Shown: positions 1 through 8,063 of the stretch, in pieces
Numbering within the stretch: position 1 is the first letter of the stretch
Layout of the letters: the number at the start of each line of letters is the position of its first letter
Assembly: GCF_003585935.1 (NCBI RefSeq)
Contig: NZ_NRJG01000031.1
Coordinates: 1-32,675, forward strand
Source: Psittacicella hinzii
GTDB lineage: Bacteria > Pseudomonadota > Gammaproteobacteria > Enterobacterales > Psittacicellaceae
Direction: 5' to 3'
DNA: 32,675 bases
Position numbers and translations under genes: made by a program
The notes under the pieces: generated by a model
The model's input: only the letters and a program-made list of their open reading frames with translations
What the model was told of the DNA's origin: nothing
Databases searched by the model: none

Positions 1-129
1 TAGTAATTCGGTTTATTTAAATATGCTATTTTTAAGTAAATTTTGCTAAGCCATTTCTTTACCAAATTTTCTTATTAACTTTAACCTGTAATTGTTTTAA
101 ACAATTAATTTATCCAGATATACACCATT

Positions 130-1485
130 ATGTCACAAGACTATATCGTTGCGAAATTTGGCGGGACATCTGTTGCTGACTATGATGCAATGTTAAACTG
201 TTTTAACATTATTAATGCAAACCCGCAAGTAAAAGTTGTAATTTTAAGTGCTTCTGCAGGCGTAACCAACCTTTTAGTAGAACTTGCAGCAGGTTGTGAT
301 AAGAATAAGCGTAAAGAATTATTAGAGAAAATTCGTTTAATTCAATTCAATATTATTAATCGCTTACAATTTCCAGAAGAAATTGCGAATAAAATTGAAT
401 CTTGTTTAAGACACATTACCAGCCTGTCTGAAGCAGCGAGTTTAGCAACTAATGAGGCTCTAGCAGCAGCTATTGTGGCTCATGGTGAGTTAATGTCAAC
501 TATGATCTTTACCCACTTATGTAAAGAACAAGGTTGCAAAGTTGAATATTTAGATGCACGTGAAGTTATCTATACAACTGGTAATTTCTCAGAAGCTACA
601 GTTGATTTAGACGCTACTTTAGCTAATGCGCACAAAGTAACTTCTTTAATTGCCGACGGCACTACCAAAGTGATTACGCAAGGCTTTATCAGTAGTCAAC
701 TTGATGAAGGTAAAACTGCAGTTCTAGGTCGTGGTGGTTCTGATTATTCAGCTGCATTATTTGCTGAAATTATTAACGCTAAAGAGTGCCATATTTGGAC
801 AGACGTAGCAGGTATCTATACCACTGATCCACGTATTGTTGCAAATGCACAGCGCATTGAGCATATTAGCTTTAAAGAAGCAGCTGAAATGGCTATTTTC
901 GGAGCTAAGGTTCTTCACCCTGCAACTATTTTACCGGCGGTTCGCTCAAATATCCCTGTATTTATTGGTAACAGTAAAAACCCTGATTTAGGTGGTACTT
1001 GGGTAACACAATCAGTAGATAACCCACCTTTATTCCGTGGTATTGCTTGTAAACGTAACCAATCTTTACTTACTATTTCTAGCTTAAAAATGTTAGGCAC
1101 TTCAGGCTTTTTATCAAAAGTATTTAACATTTTTACTAAATACAATGTAGTAGTAGATTGTGTAACTACTTCAGAAGTGGCTATTGCCATTACCTTAGAT
1201 CATAAACAAAATAAAGGTCAAGCTCTGTTAGAAAACCCAGCTCTAATTACCGAATTAGAAGAGTTAGGTAAAGTTAAAATCGAGCATGATTACAGTTTAA
1301 TTGCTCTAATTGGTAATAATCTTACAGCCACTAAAGGTGTAGCTTCTGCGCTTGAAACTCTAGATTCTTACCCAATTCGTATGATTTGCCAAGGGGCAAG
1401 TGATCATAATATTTGCGTATTAGTAAAAGCTGATCAAGCTGATAATACGATCAAGAGTCTACACGCGGCTTTATTTGAAAAATAA
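130..1485 (+). CDS. lysC: Lysine-sensitive aspartate kinase (aspartokinase III type)
   Basis: Phosphorylates L-aspartate to aspartyl-4-phosphate in the cytoplasm, the first step of the aspartate pathway to lysine, threonine, methionine and diaminopimelate. The 451-aa length matches E. coli LysC (449 aa). Visible motifs are KFGGTSVADYDAM (residues 9-21, ATP site), the SHGE-like AHGELMST, TLGRGGSDY-like VLGRGGSDYSAA, and IWTDVAGIYTTDPR. The C-terminal third holds the ACT regulatory region, including ITTSEV-like VTTSEVAIA and RMICQGASDHN. It lacks a homoserine dehydrogenase domain, so it is not ThrA or MetL. Lysine feedback control is inferred from the family. No clear Shine-Dalgarno precedes the ATG, and the 129 bases upstream show no recognisable lysine riboswitch. 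Identity is very secure. Confidence 0.97.
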   Translation: MSQDYIVAKFGGTSVADYDAMLNCFNIINANPQVKVVILSASAGVTNLLVELAAGCDKNKRKELLEKIRLIQFNIINRLQFPEEIANKIESCLRHITSLSEAASLATNEALAAAIVAHGELMSTMIFTHLCKEQGCKVEYLDAREVIYTTGNFSEATVDLDATLANAHKVTSLIADGTTKVITQGFISSQLDEGKTAVLGRGGSDYSAALFAEIINAKECHIWTDVAGIYTTDPRIVANAQRIEHISFKEAAEMAIFGAKVLHPATILPAVRSNIPVFIGNSKNPDLGGTWVTQSVDNPPLFRGIACKRNQSLLTISSLKMLGTSGFLSKVFNIFTKYNVVVDCVTTSEVAIAITLDHKQNKGQALLENPALITELEELGKVKIEHDYSLIALIGNNLTATKGVASALETLDSYPIRMICQGASDHNICVLVKADQADNTIKSLHAALFEK

Positions 1486-1567
1486 GCCGTGCGAGCCACA
1501 TTAAGTAGTAATAAACATCACTACCATTTAGTGTGATCATTAACTTTTAAGCCTAATTGGAATAAAA

Positions 1568-2257
1568 ATGCGTATTACTCTTCCCACTTATTTTACTTTG
1601 TTCCGTCTGGTATTAATACCGCTTATGGTATTAGCTTACTTCTTGTTACCAGAAAGACCAAGTCATTTTTATACAGCGTTAATCTTTTTAATTGCTTCAC
1701 TTACAGATTGGATTGATGGCTTTCTAGCACGTCGTTTAAATGCTATAAGTCATTTTGGACGTTTCTTAGATCCAGTAGCCGATAAATTATGTGTAAGTGT
1801 AGCTTTAGTTATTATCGTTTACGAATATACACATAATAGTTTTCATGAATATTCTGATGTATTAGTAACTATTGCTGCAATTATTATTTTATCGCGTGAA
1901 ATTATCGTTTCTTCTTTAAGAGAATGGATGGCTGATTTAGGACAGTCTTCGAAAGTAGCAGTATCTTATTTAGGCAAAGTAAAAACAACTGCGCAAATGT
2001 TTGCAATTGTTTATTTACTCTGGCGTCCGAATAGATATTCACCAATTTACGAAGGCATGCACTGGATTGAATACTTAAGTATTGGTTTGGTGTGGTTAGC
2101 CGTAGTGTTAACTATTTGGTCAATGGTTGACTACCTTGTGATTGGTTATAAATCTCTAATTGAAGTAGAAAAATCTCAAGTCCAACAAGAAGCACAATTG
2201 GCACAAAAGCAATCCCAAGCGGCAAATGACAAAATCAACGATGACCCTAATGCATAA
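1568..2257 (+). CDS. pgsA: CDP-diacylglycerol--glycerol-3-phosphate 3-phosphatidyltransferase
   Basis: Inner-membrane enzyme that makes phosphatidylglycerophosphate from CDP-diacylglycerol and glycerol-3-phosphate, the committed step to phosphatidylglycerol and cardiolipin. The CDP-alcohol phosphotransferase signature D-G-x2-A-R-x8-G-x3-D-x3-D is intact in DWIDGFLARR followed by GRFLDPVADK. SREIIVSSLREWMADLG, VGKVKTTAQM-like LGKVKTTAQM and LLWRPN also match enterobacterial PgsA. Several hydrophobic helices span the chain. The last 40 residues are a polar, glutamine-rich tail not present in the E. coli protein. It lies 82 bases after lysC on the same strand and is followed by a strong terminator. 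Co-transcription with lysC is possible but not shown. Confidence 0.96.
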   Translation: MRITLPTYFTLFRLVLIPLMVLAYFLLPERPSHFYTALIFLIASLTDWIDGFLARRLNAISHFGRFLDPVADKLCVSVALVIIVYEYTHNSFHEYSDVLVTIAAIIILSREIIVSSLREWMADLGQSSKVAVSYLGKVKTTAQMFAIVYLLWRPNRYSPIYEGMHWIEYLSIGLVWLAVVLTIWSMVDYLVIGYKSLIEVEKSQVQQEAQLAQKQSQAANDKINDDPNA

Positions 2258-2360
2258 TTTTTAGTTTAACTATATTTATTGCATGGTTATCAATTTTATT
2301 ACGCATTTTTATCTAATGCCGATAAAACAATTAAGTAATTTTACTTAATTTAAGCATCAA

Positions 2361-2410
2361 AAAAAATCCCAAACTTTTCTTGATTTGCAAGAGAAGTTTG
2401 GGATTTTTTT
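2361..2410. terminator. Bidirectional rho-independent terminator between pgsA and the outer-membrane efflux gene
   Basis: A long stem pairs bases 2361-2382 with 2388-2410 around a 5-base loop, with A-run on the left and T-run on the right. It can therefore end transcription from both sides, and it separates the converging pgsA (+) and efflux-factor (-) genes. One or two internal mismatches are present. Confidence 0.93.
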
Positions 2411-2411
2411 A

Positions 2412-3806
2412 TTACCAGCCACCGCCTAAAGCTTTGTACAGTGACAACATATTAATTGCTTGTTGTAATTGACTATTTAATAATTGGGTTTGATAGTTTA
2501 AGGAATCTATAATTGTATTTAGAACTTGATCTAGAGTTTTAGCTCCATATTGATACATTAATTTTGCATCAGTAACTTGCTTTTGTGCCAGCTTAACAGC
2601 TTGGGTTAAATTTTTACTTTGTTGCTCTAATGCGTACTGCATTTGGTAAGCATTATCAACATCAGCTAAAGCTTGAAGCAAGGTTTTATCATAGCTAATT
2701 AATGCTTGTTGTAAACGTGCATTAGCGGCATTGATATTCGCTTTAATCCGACCAGCTGTAAAAATAGGTAAACTGACACCTATACCACCGCTTGCTAGTG
2801 ATCCTGTAAGGTAATCCATTTGATTAGACAATTGAATACGACCTAAAAAGCCACTAAAATCAATTGTAAAACGCGGATATAAATCTGCTTTAGCTGAAGC
2901 TAGTTTAGCTGCCGCCGCTTGCACTTGTTCATATGCCGCTTGTAAATCTGGACGACGATCTAATAAATCACTTGGTTGTCCAGCATAAGGAACAGCAGGT
3001 AAAGAAGCTAGAGAATTAGTTGTTAAATCGACGCTAAAGCTTTGTGGCACTTGTCCAGTGAGAATGGCTAAATTACGTACTTGGGTATCAACATTTGCTT
3101 GTAATACCTCTAATTGCGCTTGGGTAGCTGCAAGTTGTTTTTCTACTTGTTGCACCTCAAAGCTCGTAACTTTACCAGCTTGAAAACGACCTTGGACATA
3201 ACTTAGAAGTTGTTTCAGACTTGCTACTTGTTGGCTCACAAGAGTTTTTTGTTGCTTATAAGCCTGAGCTGTAAAATACGCTTGAGCAATGTTAGCTGTA
3301 ATTAAGAGCTGAGTACCATACATTTCTTGTTGTGTTTTTAACATTGTATGGTAAGCGGCATCTTTATCAGCAGTTTTTGCGCCAAAGATATCTAATTCCC
3401 AAGAAGCAGTAATTCCACCATATAAACCATAATTGGTTGTACTATCTGGAGTGTAATTTCCAGCTTCTACATTTGAACCTGCACCCATAGCCTTAGCACT
3501 AGCCCCTACTTGGGGACGGCGATTAGCTTTAGCTAGGTCGTAATTAGCTCCAATTTCATTTAGACAAGCTTTAGCAAGAGCTAAATCTTTATTATGTTCT
3601 AGACCTAAAGAAATAAGACGATTTAATTCAGGATTATGCCAATTTAACCACCAAGTGGCAAAATTAGTTATCGCTGAAGTATCACGTGTTTCTTTAGTTT
3701 GACTATAGCTTTGTGGGATAGCTACATCTGATTGAAGATTTACATTATTGGTACAAGCAGTAAGCAATACTGCTAAACCTATTGTACTTAATTGCCAAAT
3801 TTTCAT
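2412..3806 (-). CDS. NodT-family outer-membrane efflux lipoprotein (TolC-like channel)
   Basis: Outer-membrane factor that would form a trimeric export duct for a multidrug or ABC exporter. The protein (464 aa from this start) opens with a lipoprotein signal, MKIWQLSTIGLAVLLTAC, with a lipobox ending at Cys18. Family hallmarks include WWLNWHNPELNRLI, LDRRPDLQAAYEQVQAA, GGIGVSLPIFTAGRIKANI and two long helical repeats characteristic of OEP proteins. I chose the ATG at 3806 because it gives a correct signal peptide; a TTG at 3830, abutting the upstream stop, would add eight residues in front of it. It follows the YhhJ-like permease directly, so the operon looks like an ABC-2 export system with its own outer-membrane channel. 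Confidence 0.9.
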   Translation of the reverse strand: MKIWQLSTIGLAVLLTACTNNVNLQSDVAIPQSYSQTKETRDTSAITNFATWWLNWHNPELNRLISLGLEHNKDLALAKACLNEIGANYDLAKANRRPQVGASAKAMGAGSNVEAGNYTPDSTTNYGLYGGITASWELDIFGAKTADKDAAYHTMLKTQQEMYGTQLLITANIAQAYFTAQAYKQQKTLVSQQVASLKQLLSYVQGRFQAGKVTSFEVQQVEKQLAATQAQLEVLQANVDTQVRNLAILTGQVPQSFSVDLTTNSLASLPAVPYAGQPSDLLDRRPDLQAAYEQVQAAAAKLASAKADLYPRFTIDFSGFLGRIQLSNQMDYLTGSLASGGIGVSLPIFTAGRIKANINAANARLQQALISYDKTLLQALADVDNAYQMQYALEQQSKNLTQAVKLAQKQVTDAKLMYQYGAKTLDQVLNTIIDSLNYQTQLLNSQLQQAINMLSLYKALGGGW

Positions 3807-3830
3807 ATTTATACTCGAGTTAATTTGCAA

Positions 3831-4955
3831 TTAACCTTGTCGTGAAAGCATAGTTTTAAATTGCACTAATGTAATAGTTAAGAATACAGCTCCTAGAGCA
3901 GCTAATTTTACTAAGTGCAACCATACGATATGGATACCAGCGCCGCGGAATACGACATATTGGATAAATGAACCATAAATAGTTGTCGGTAAAAATTGAC
4001 TAAAAAAGCGAGCTAGCTCTGGCATATTATCAACAGGTGCTGTCGAACCTGATAACAGGTACATAACCATATAAGCAGGGATACAGAGTAAAGCAAACTG
4101 AGGCATAGTTGGCGCAATAATGGCTAGTAAAATCCCTAAAGCTGAAATAGCAAATAAGAAAAATACAGCTCCCACCATAAATAACGGTATTTGCAGCATA
4201 GCAACTGGTAAGCCAAACACCATTTTTACCATAAAAATTAGTGAAAGAGTTGATACGACTAAAATCACTAAACTATTGGCAAAGATTTTAGCGCAAGCTA
4301 TTTCAGAAGAACTCACGGGCATTACTAATAAATGCTCAATCGTACCACGTTCGCGTTCACGAATTACTGCTGCTCCGACCAGTAACAGAATTAAAAGGGT
4401 ACTACTGCCAACTATTTGCATGGTACTCATTAACCAATCACTATAATAATTTGGATTGTAGAGTACATTAGTTACAATTTCGACCGGACTATTTACTGCA
4501 TTGGTATGAAGAGCTTGAGCTATTTCTTGATTAAAAATTTGCGAAATATATGACGCTCCGACGCTAGCTTGTGTCATGGCTGTAGCGTCAATTAAAAGTT
4601 GGATTTGCGGTTTTAAACCTTTTAAAGTATCAGCTTCAAAATTTGGAGGAAAAACGATAACAAAAGTATATTTCCCCTTATCCATATTCTGATCTATTTG
4701 CTCAACACTTATAGACTCTACTTGTTTAAACGTAGGCTTAATTAAAGCATCTTGTAATTGATAAGTTAAAGCCGATTTATCATTATCTACTACACCAACC
4801 GAACCGTTTTTCATTTCAGTCGTAGGCATACTTGCAATGATATAAAGCGCAAGAGAAAATAGATGAATAATTAGAACGATTAAAACAAAATCCGAAAATA
4901 AACTACGCAGTTCCTTAACCGTGAGATAACCAACGTTTTTTAACCAACGTAACAT
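3831..4955 (-). CDS. yhhJ: ABC-2 type transporter permease, YhhJ-like
   Basis: Inner-membrane permease of an ABC-2 exporter. The 374-aa chain has an N-terminal transmembrane helix (about residues 22-43), a large periplasmic domain, then five to six C-terminal helices. YhhJ features are NVGYLTVKELRSLFSD near the N-terminus, FVIVFPPNFEADTLKG, LIDATAMTQA, the cytoplasmic loop IRERERGTIEHLLVMPVS, and FRGAGIHIVW near the end. In E. coli the relatives form the yhiI-rbbA-yhhJ cluster, and here the gene follows a fragment of an RbbA-like protein by zero spacing. Because the gene upstream is split by the prophage, this permease may now lack its ATPase partner and its normal promoter. Substrate is unknown. 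Confidence 0.88.
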   Translation of the reverse strand: MLRWLKNVGYLTVKELRSLFSDFVLIVLIIHLFSLALYIIASMPTTEMKNGSVGVVDNDKSALTYQLQDALIKPTFKQVESISVEQIDQNMDKGKYTFVIVFPPNFEADTLKGLKPQIQLLIDATAMTQASVGASYISQIFNQEIAQALHTNAVNSPVEIVTNVLYNPNYYSDWLMSTMQIVGSSTLLILLLVGAAVIRERERGTIEHLLVMPVSSSEIACAKIFANSLVILVVSTLSLIFMVKMVFGLPVAMLQIPLFMVGAVFFLFAISALGILLAIIAPTMPQFALLCIPAYMVMYLLSGSTAPVDNMPELARFFSQFLPTTIYGSFIQYVVFRGAGIHIVWLHLVKLAALGAVFLTITLVQFKTMLSRQG

Positions 4956-5789
4956 TTATGGCTCCTGCTTTTTAAGGAAAAGATTTGCTAGAGTTAAATA
5001 CACTAAGTAGATTATGCTAAGAGCTAAATAAGGTACTAAGAAAGAAGTAAAACTTAATGCTTTAGTAAAGCCACCTAAACTTATTTGTTGAAACCAAGCA
5101 CCAGGGAATAAGTGAGCTAAAGTCGATAACCAAGTAGGTAATGATGAAGTTGGAGACATCATGCCTGAAAAGTTCATAGTTGGCACCATAAGGACAATGG
5201 CCGTTAAGAATAAACCTGCTACTTGCGTTTTAACAAAAGTCGAAACTAACATACCAAAACCTGTTGAAGCACAAATTGCAATCACTGCCCCTAACAGCAT
5301 TGCTAAAAACGATCCTTTGACTGGTACACCAAAAACCAAAATTGCAATAAGCACTAAGACTAAATAAGCAACTAAAGATAAGAGTATGTAGGGGATTTGT
5401 TTACCTAAGAGAAATTGCATTTTACTTGCTAGACAACCATAAAGATTCATAATTGAACCTATTTCTTTTTCACGGACTATGCCTACAGCCATCATAATGC
5501 CGGGAATCATCATAATCGCTAGCATAATAATGCCTGGAGTAAGAGCATATACCGATTTGAAATCTTGGTTATACACAAAGCGCACAGCGAGTAAACTATT
5601 ATTATCCGGAACTACAATCCCTTGGCTACGATAATAATCGCTAAAATATTGCGACATTAACCCACTAATCGAAGAACGTAAATTCTCGGCCACCGAAGGA
5701 TAAGCACCATCAATGTAAAAACCAACGCTTGGCTGTCTGCCTTCGAGTAAATCACGACCATAATTAGGTGGTATTTCAATAACTAATTT
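4956..5789 (-). pseudogene. rbbA: 3' fragment of RbbA/YhiH-like ABC ATPase-permease, cut by prophage integration
   Basis: The conserved reading frame covers the ABC-2 permease half: an EIPPNYGRDLLEGRQP segment at the 5' end, GFYIDGAYPS, VREKEIGSIMNLYG, LLGKQIPYI, VFGVPVKGSF and a C-terminal LFLKKQEP, closely parallel to the end of E. coli RbbA. The frame is open to Lys at 5787-5789 and is then stopped by TAA at 5790-5792, just where homology should continue toward the ATP-binding domains. A GTG at 5691-5693 could start a 245-aa product, but it lacks a ribosome site and falls inside the periplasmic domain, so I read this as a truncated gene. The remaining 5' part is expected beyond the far prophage end. 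RbbA versus another ATPase-permease of the same family is not fully separable from this fragment. Confidence 0.82.
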
Positions 5790-5800
5790 TTACTCCAACC
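5780..5800. other. Host/prophage junction (attachment site region)
   Basis: Host homology in the RbbA-like frame persists to about 5787-5789 and ends there with a stop codon. Rightward of this point the genes are phage accessory genes on the other strand. The att core cannot be delimited without the second junction, which lies outside the window. Confidence 0.65.
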
Positions 5801-5863
5801 TAAAACAAGAAATAACCTATTGATATATCGTCGCAAAAATAAAATTTAGTAATTACCGAAAAG

Positions 5864-5869
5864 TATACT
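5864..5869 (+). promoter_or_regulatory. Possible -10 element for the first accessory operon
   Basis: TATACT lies 30 bases before the ATG of the 137-aa gene. No good -35 hexamer sits at 16-18 bases upstream, so the call is weak. Confidence 0.3.
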
Positions 5870-5899
5870 AGAGGTAAACAGAAAATAAGCGACTTAAAA

Positions 5900-6313
5900 A
5901 TGATTATACAATTTTTTCTTGATAAATTTAAGTTAACTCCAGCTCTTGAACAGCTTGATTTACTACTTGTAGAGTTTACTGCATTGAGATGGGACACCTT
6001 AGACACTAAGAGATTAAGAGATTTATCAAGTCAAATTTTGTTTCTAATAGAACTGGAACACAATCCTCACTATGATTACTCAATTAAATTTAACGGATCA
6101 TATTATGAGGTTACACCGCACGCTAAATTAACTAAAAAAGGTTTAAGCGAAGAGGTAATAGATTCATTATTTCAGGACTTCCTTTTCAGTAGTAAGATTA
6201 ACGAAATTGAAGAATTAAGCAATGCTAATAACGAAGACGCTTTTGATTTTAATCGCTTATTCTTTGTTGTTAACAATATGGTGGAAAAACACTTTATTCA
6301 AAGCGTGGGGTAA
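5900..6313 (+). CDS. Unrecognised 137-aa phage accessory protein
   Basis: I do not recognise this protein. It is acidic, has no signal peptide or membrane helix, and looks helical at the N-terminus (FFLDKFKLTPALEQLDLLLVEF) with a short beta-like centre (DYSIKFNGSYYEVTP). It is the first gene inside the prophage and ends six bases before the P-loop kinase-like gene, so the two are probably one transcription unit and may work together. Because the tight pair lies at the att-proximal end, where phages often carry defence or lysogenic-conversion genes, a partner role is plausible but unproven. Confidence 0.7.
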   Translation: MIIQFFLDKFKLTPALEQLDLLLVEFTALRWDTLDTKRLRDLSSQILFLIELEHNPHYDYSIKFNGSYYEVTPHAKLTKKGLSEEVIDSLFQDFLFSSKINEIEELSNANNEDAFDFNRLFFVVNNMVEKHFIQSVG

Positions 6314-6319
6314 TTACAT

Positions 6320-7192
6320 ATGACTGTTAGATTTTTAATTATTGAAGGTGCTGATAGCACAGGTAAAACTACTTTAGCTAGGGAGTTAAAAAAATCTTTA
6401 GATAAAAGTATCGAAGTTGAGATTATCAATGATCTTAACCCTGTTCAAAAGCATTACTTCAGCACTTGGTTGGCGCGTTACGTGAAAGATGGTTGGATTA
6501 AAGAATTAGATCCTGTATCACAAGCGGCACTATTTGCAGTAGCTGCACGACAAAACAAGCTAGAGTATCCAAAAGATGGGGAGAATAAGCTCTTTATTCT
6601 TGATCGTTCGGTGATTAGCAGCTTGTTGTATGCCTCTGCAATGCTGTATAAAGATGACTTTTATAACTATCCTCCTTTTGCAGATATCTACGATGATATT
6701 AAGGAGATTACGTTAAATCATTTAAACGATGACGACGCAGATTTTGGGGAATTACACCGAACACTACGTTCGATTAGAACCACTTATTTCCCATTAACAA
6801 AAATTAACAATGAAGTAAAATTAACCGCTAGTGCTGTAATTTTCCATCGCGATCACGTTTATCCAAAAGACACTAGTGCAACAGATCCTTACGAAGATCC
6901 AAATATGCAACTTATTGTCAAGAGCTTTTATAGTTACTATTTACGTGGGCATAATTTAGTTGCTGAAACTAGTGTGGATAAAGAGGTCAAAAAGATTTTC
7001 GGGGGTAGAGCATTCTATGAACTTTCACAGAAATTACTACCATTTTTTAGGGTTGACGATGGTGTGAAATTTCCACTTGTAAAAACCCCGATCATTACTT
7101 CGTTTAACGGTCAGTTAGATGAGGATGTCCGCTTGTTAGTTCGTTTAATTGGGAGTAACGACTTCTGGCAAGCTGATAATTTTGTTAGCTAA
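6320..7192 (+). CDS. Thymidylate-kinase-like P-loop nucleotide kinase (phage accessory)
   Basis: The N-terminus FLIIEGADSTGKTTLA carries a Walker A motif (GADSTGKTT, residues 10-18), and FILDRSVISSLLYAS (residues 92-106) corresponds to the DR-x-x-x-S motif of the dTMP kinase/deoxynucleoside kinase superfamily. At 290 aa it is longer than Tmk (about 210 aa). A region rich in Asp and aromatics (FYNYPPFADIYDD, residues about 113-125) follows the DR motif, and the C-terminal 70 residues are not familiar. Nucleotide or nucleoside phosphorylation is inferred from the motifs, and the substrate is not predictable. It sits six bases after the 137-aa gene and is followed by a strong terminator, closing a two-gene unit. 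A housekeeping Tmk function is unlikely in this position. Confidence 0.75.
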   Translation: MTVRFLIIEGADSTGKTTLARELKKSLDKSIEVEIINDLNPVQKHYFSTWLARYVKDGWIKELDPVSQAALFAVAARQNKLEYPKDGENKLFILDRSVISSLLYASAMLYKDDFYNYPPFADIYDDIKEITLNHLNDDDADFGELHRTLRSIRTTYFPLTKINNEVKLTASAVIFHRDHVYPKDTSATDPYEDPNMQLIVKSFYSYYLRGHNLVAETSVDKEVKKIFGGRAFYELSQKLLPFFRVDDGVKFPLVKTPIITSFNGQLDEDVRLLVRLIGSNDFWQADNFVS

Positions 7193-7230
7193 ATCATTAT
7201 TATTTTTTCCTTGGTAGATAATGACATTGA

Positions 7231-7260
7231 ACCCTAGAAATATCTAGGGTTTTTTATTTT
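7231..7260 (+). terminator. Rho-independent terminator after the kinase-like gene
   Basis: Perfect 8-bp stem ACCCTAGA/TCTAGGGT (7231-7238 with 7243-7250), a 4-base loop, and a T-rich tail TTTTTTATTTT. Confidence 0.92.
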
Positions 7261-7272
7261 AGGTAATTGCAG

Positions 7273-7782
7273 ATGACTAAAAAATATTTCTTTGAAAACG
7301 TTGAAGATTTAATAGCGTACTTATACACAAAGGTGGACACTATTCCACCACTAAAATTACAAAAAGCTCTTTATTTCCTTTACGCATATTACAGTGCTAT
7401 GTTTACAGCTCATGAGGAAAATAAAGATATCTCGGAGGTTACTTATAATTTACCTGCTGAACTTTTTCCAGCTAAGTTTCAAGCTTGGTATTACGGACCA
7501 GTAATTAACTCTGTGTATTTATTGCGTAAGTATAATGAGGATCATTTTAAGCAACTAGCTGATAAGTTTTCCGTGTATAAGCACTTTAGTAGTCCAGACC
7601 AAAAGCAAGTTAGGGGTTTTATTGATAAATTATTCAACACTGTGCTTAAATCGTCTGACTTTGGTTTAGTGGATCGTAGCCACGAAGATAAGGCTTGGAA
7701 AAATGCTTTTGCTAAGGGCCGTGCTAGGGAAATGGATAGTCAAGAAATTATTAAAGAATACGCTGTAAAATTCGCAAAATAA
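7273..7782 (+). CDS. Panacea-domain (SocA/GepA-like, DUF4065) protein
   Basis: The 169-aa protein shows the Panacea pattern: an N-terminal PPLKLQKALYFLYAYYSAMF segment (residues about 25-44) and FPAKFQAWYYGPVINSVYLL (about 69-88), where the AW-x-x-GPV core is the family signature. Known members act as antitoxins paired with varied toxins (PanAT systems) or as protease adaptors such as Caulobacter SocA, and many are phage-borne. The ATG at 7273 is preferred because AGGT at 7261-7264 lies eight bases before it; a TTG at 7267 is less likely. It begins just after the terminator of the preceding unit. No obvious toxin gene is fused or overlapping, so either its partner is the small hydrophobic ORF downstream, or it acts alone. 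Confidence 0.85.
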   Translation: MTKKYFFENVEDLIAYLYTKVDTIPPLKLQKALYFLYAYYSAMFTAHEENKDISEVTYNLPAELFPAKFQAWYYGPVINSVYLLRKYNEDHFKQLADKFSVYKHFSSPDQKQVRGFIDKLFNTVLKSSDFGLVDRSHEDKAWKNAFAKGRAREMDSQEIIKEYAVKFAK

Positions 7783-7792
7783 TCTTTATAAA

Positions 7793-7822
7793 TTGTTGTT
7801 TTCCCCGAAAATATGGTATAAT
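7793..7822 (+). promoter_or_regulatory. Strong extended -10 promoter of the small-ORF/immA unit
   Basis: Perfect TATAAT at 7817-7822 preceded by TGG, giving an extended -10, with TTGTTG at 7793-7798 and an 18-base spacer. It is the best sigma-70-like promoter I see in the window. Transcription would start near 7829, directly before a 5' hairpin. Confidence 0.75.
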
Positions 7823-7940
7823 AAACGTATCAAGAAATTGTTCTTGAAGATCTTTAACAATGAAATTAATGGTCGTTTTATTTAATCCTTTTTTGATAAA
7901 ACGATTAATATTCCAATTTAACCAAAAAGAGGTAATCCTG

Positions 7941-8024
7941 ATGAAAGGGGTTATTGCGTTCTTTCTGCTTAAAAGGGAGTATTGCCTCATCCTGTGCGTA
8001 AGTTTACACGGATCATACCATTGA
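7941..8024 (+). CDS. Putative 27-aa hydrophobic peptide (toxin-like or leader peptide)
   Basis: The ORF starts with ATG eight bases after a strong Shine-Dalgarno (AAAAAGAGG). It encodes a short hydrophobic peptide beginning MKGVIAFFLL, then a Lys-Arg-Glu-Tyr-Cys turn, then LILCV and a polar end with two His. Size, hydrophobicity and the structured leader recall type I toxins of the Hok/Tis kind, but there is no convincing match to a named family. The same frame is open upstream to an ATG at 7860, which would give 54 aa, though with a poorer ribosome site. It sits between the Panacea gene and immA, in a unit with its own promoter and terminator. It could instead be a leader peptide controlling the terminator. 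Confidence 0.45.
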   Translation: MKGVIAFFLLKREYCLILCVSLHGSYH

Positions 8025-8063
8025 TTTCTCCTCGTTAATTTTCTTTAGTTAAATATAGGTGGT

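Noticed and set aside
1..129. Possible lysine riboswitch before lysC
   Set aside because: The available 129 bases lack the expected conserved helices and the region is cut by the window edge. No call can be made.
1519..1533. Small hairpin CACTA/TAGTG between lysC and pgsA
   Set aside because: The 5-bp stem with no T-run is too weak to call a terminator or attenuator.
5693..5899. Search for an integrase or a full att core near the left junction
   Set aside because: No recombinase ORF is present, and the core repeat cannot be identified without the other prophage end.
7751..7990. Open minus-strand frame of 79 codons over the Panacea gene end and the small-ORF leader
   Set aside because: It overlaps two better-supported plus-strand features, has no ribosome site, and its composition looks like an antisense shadow.
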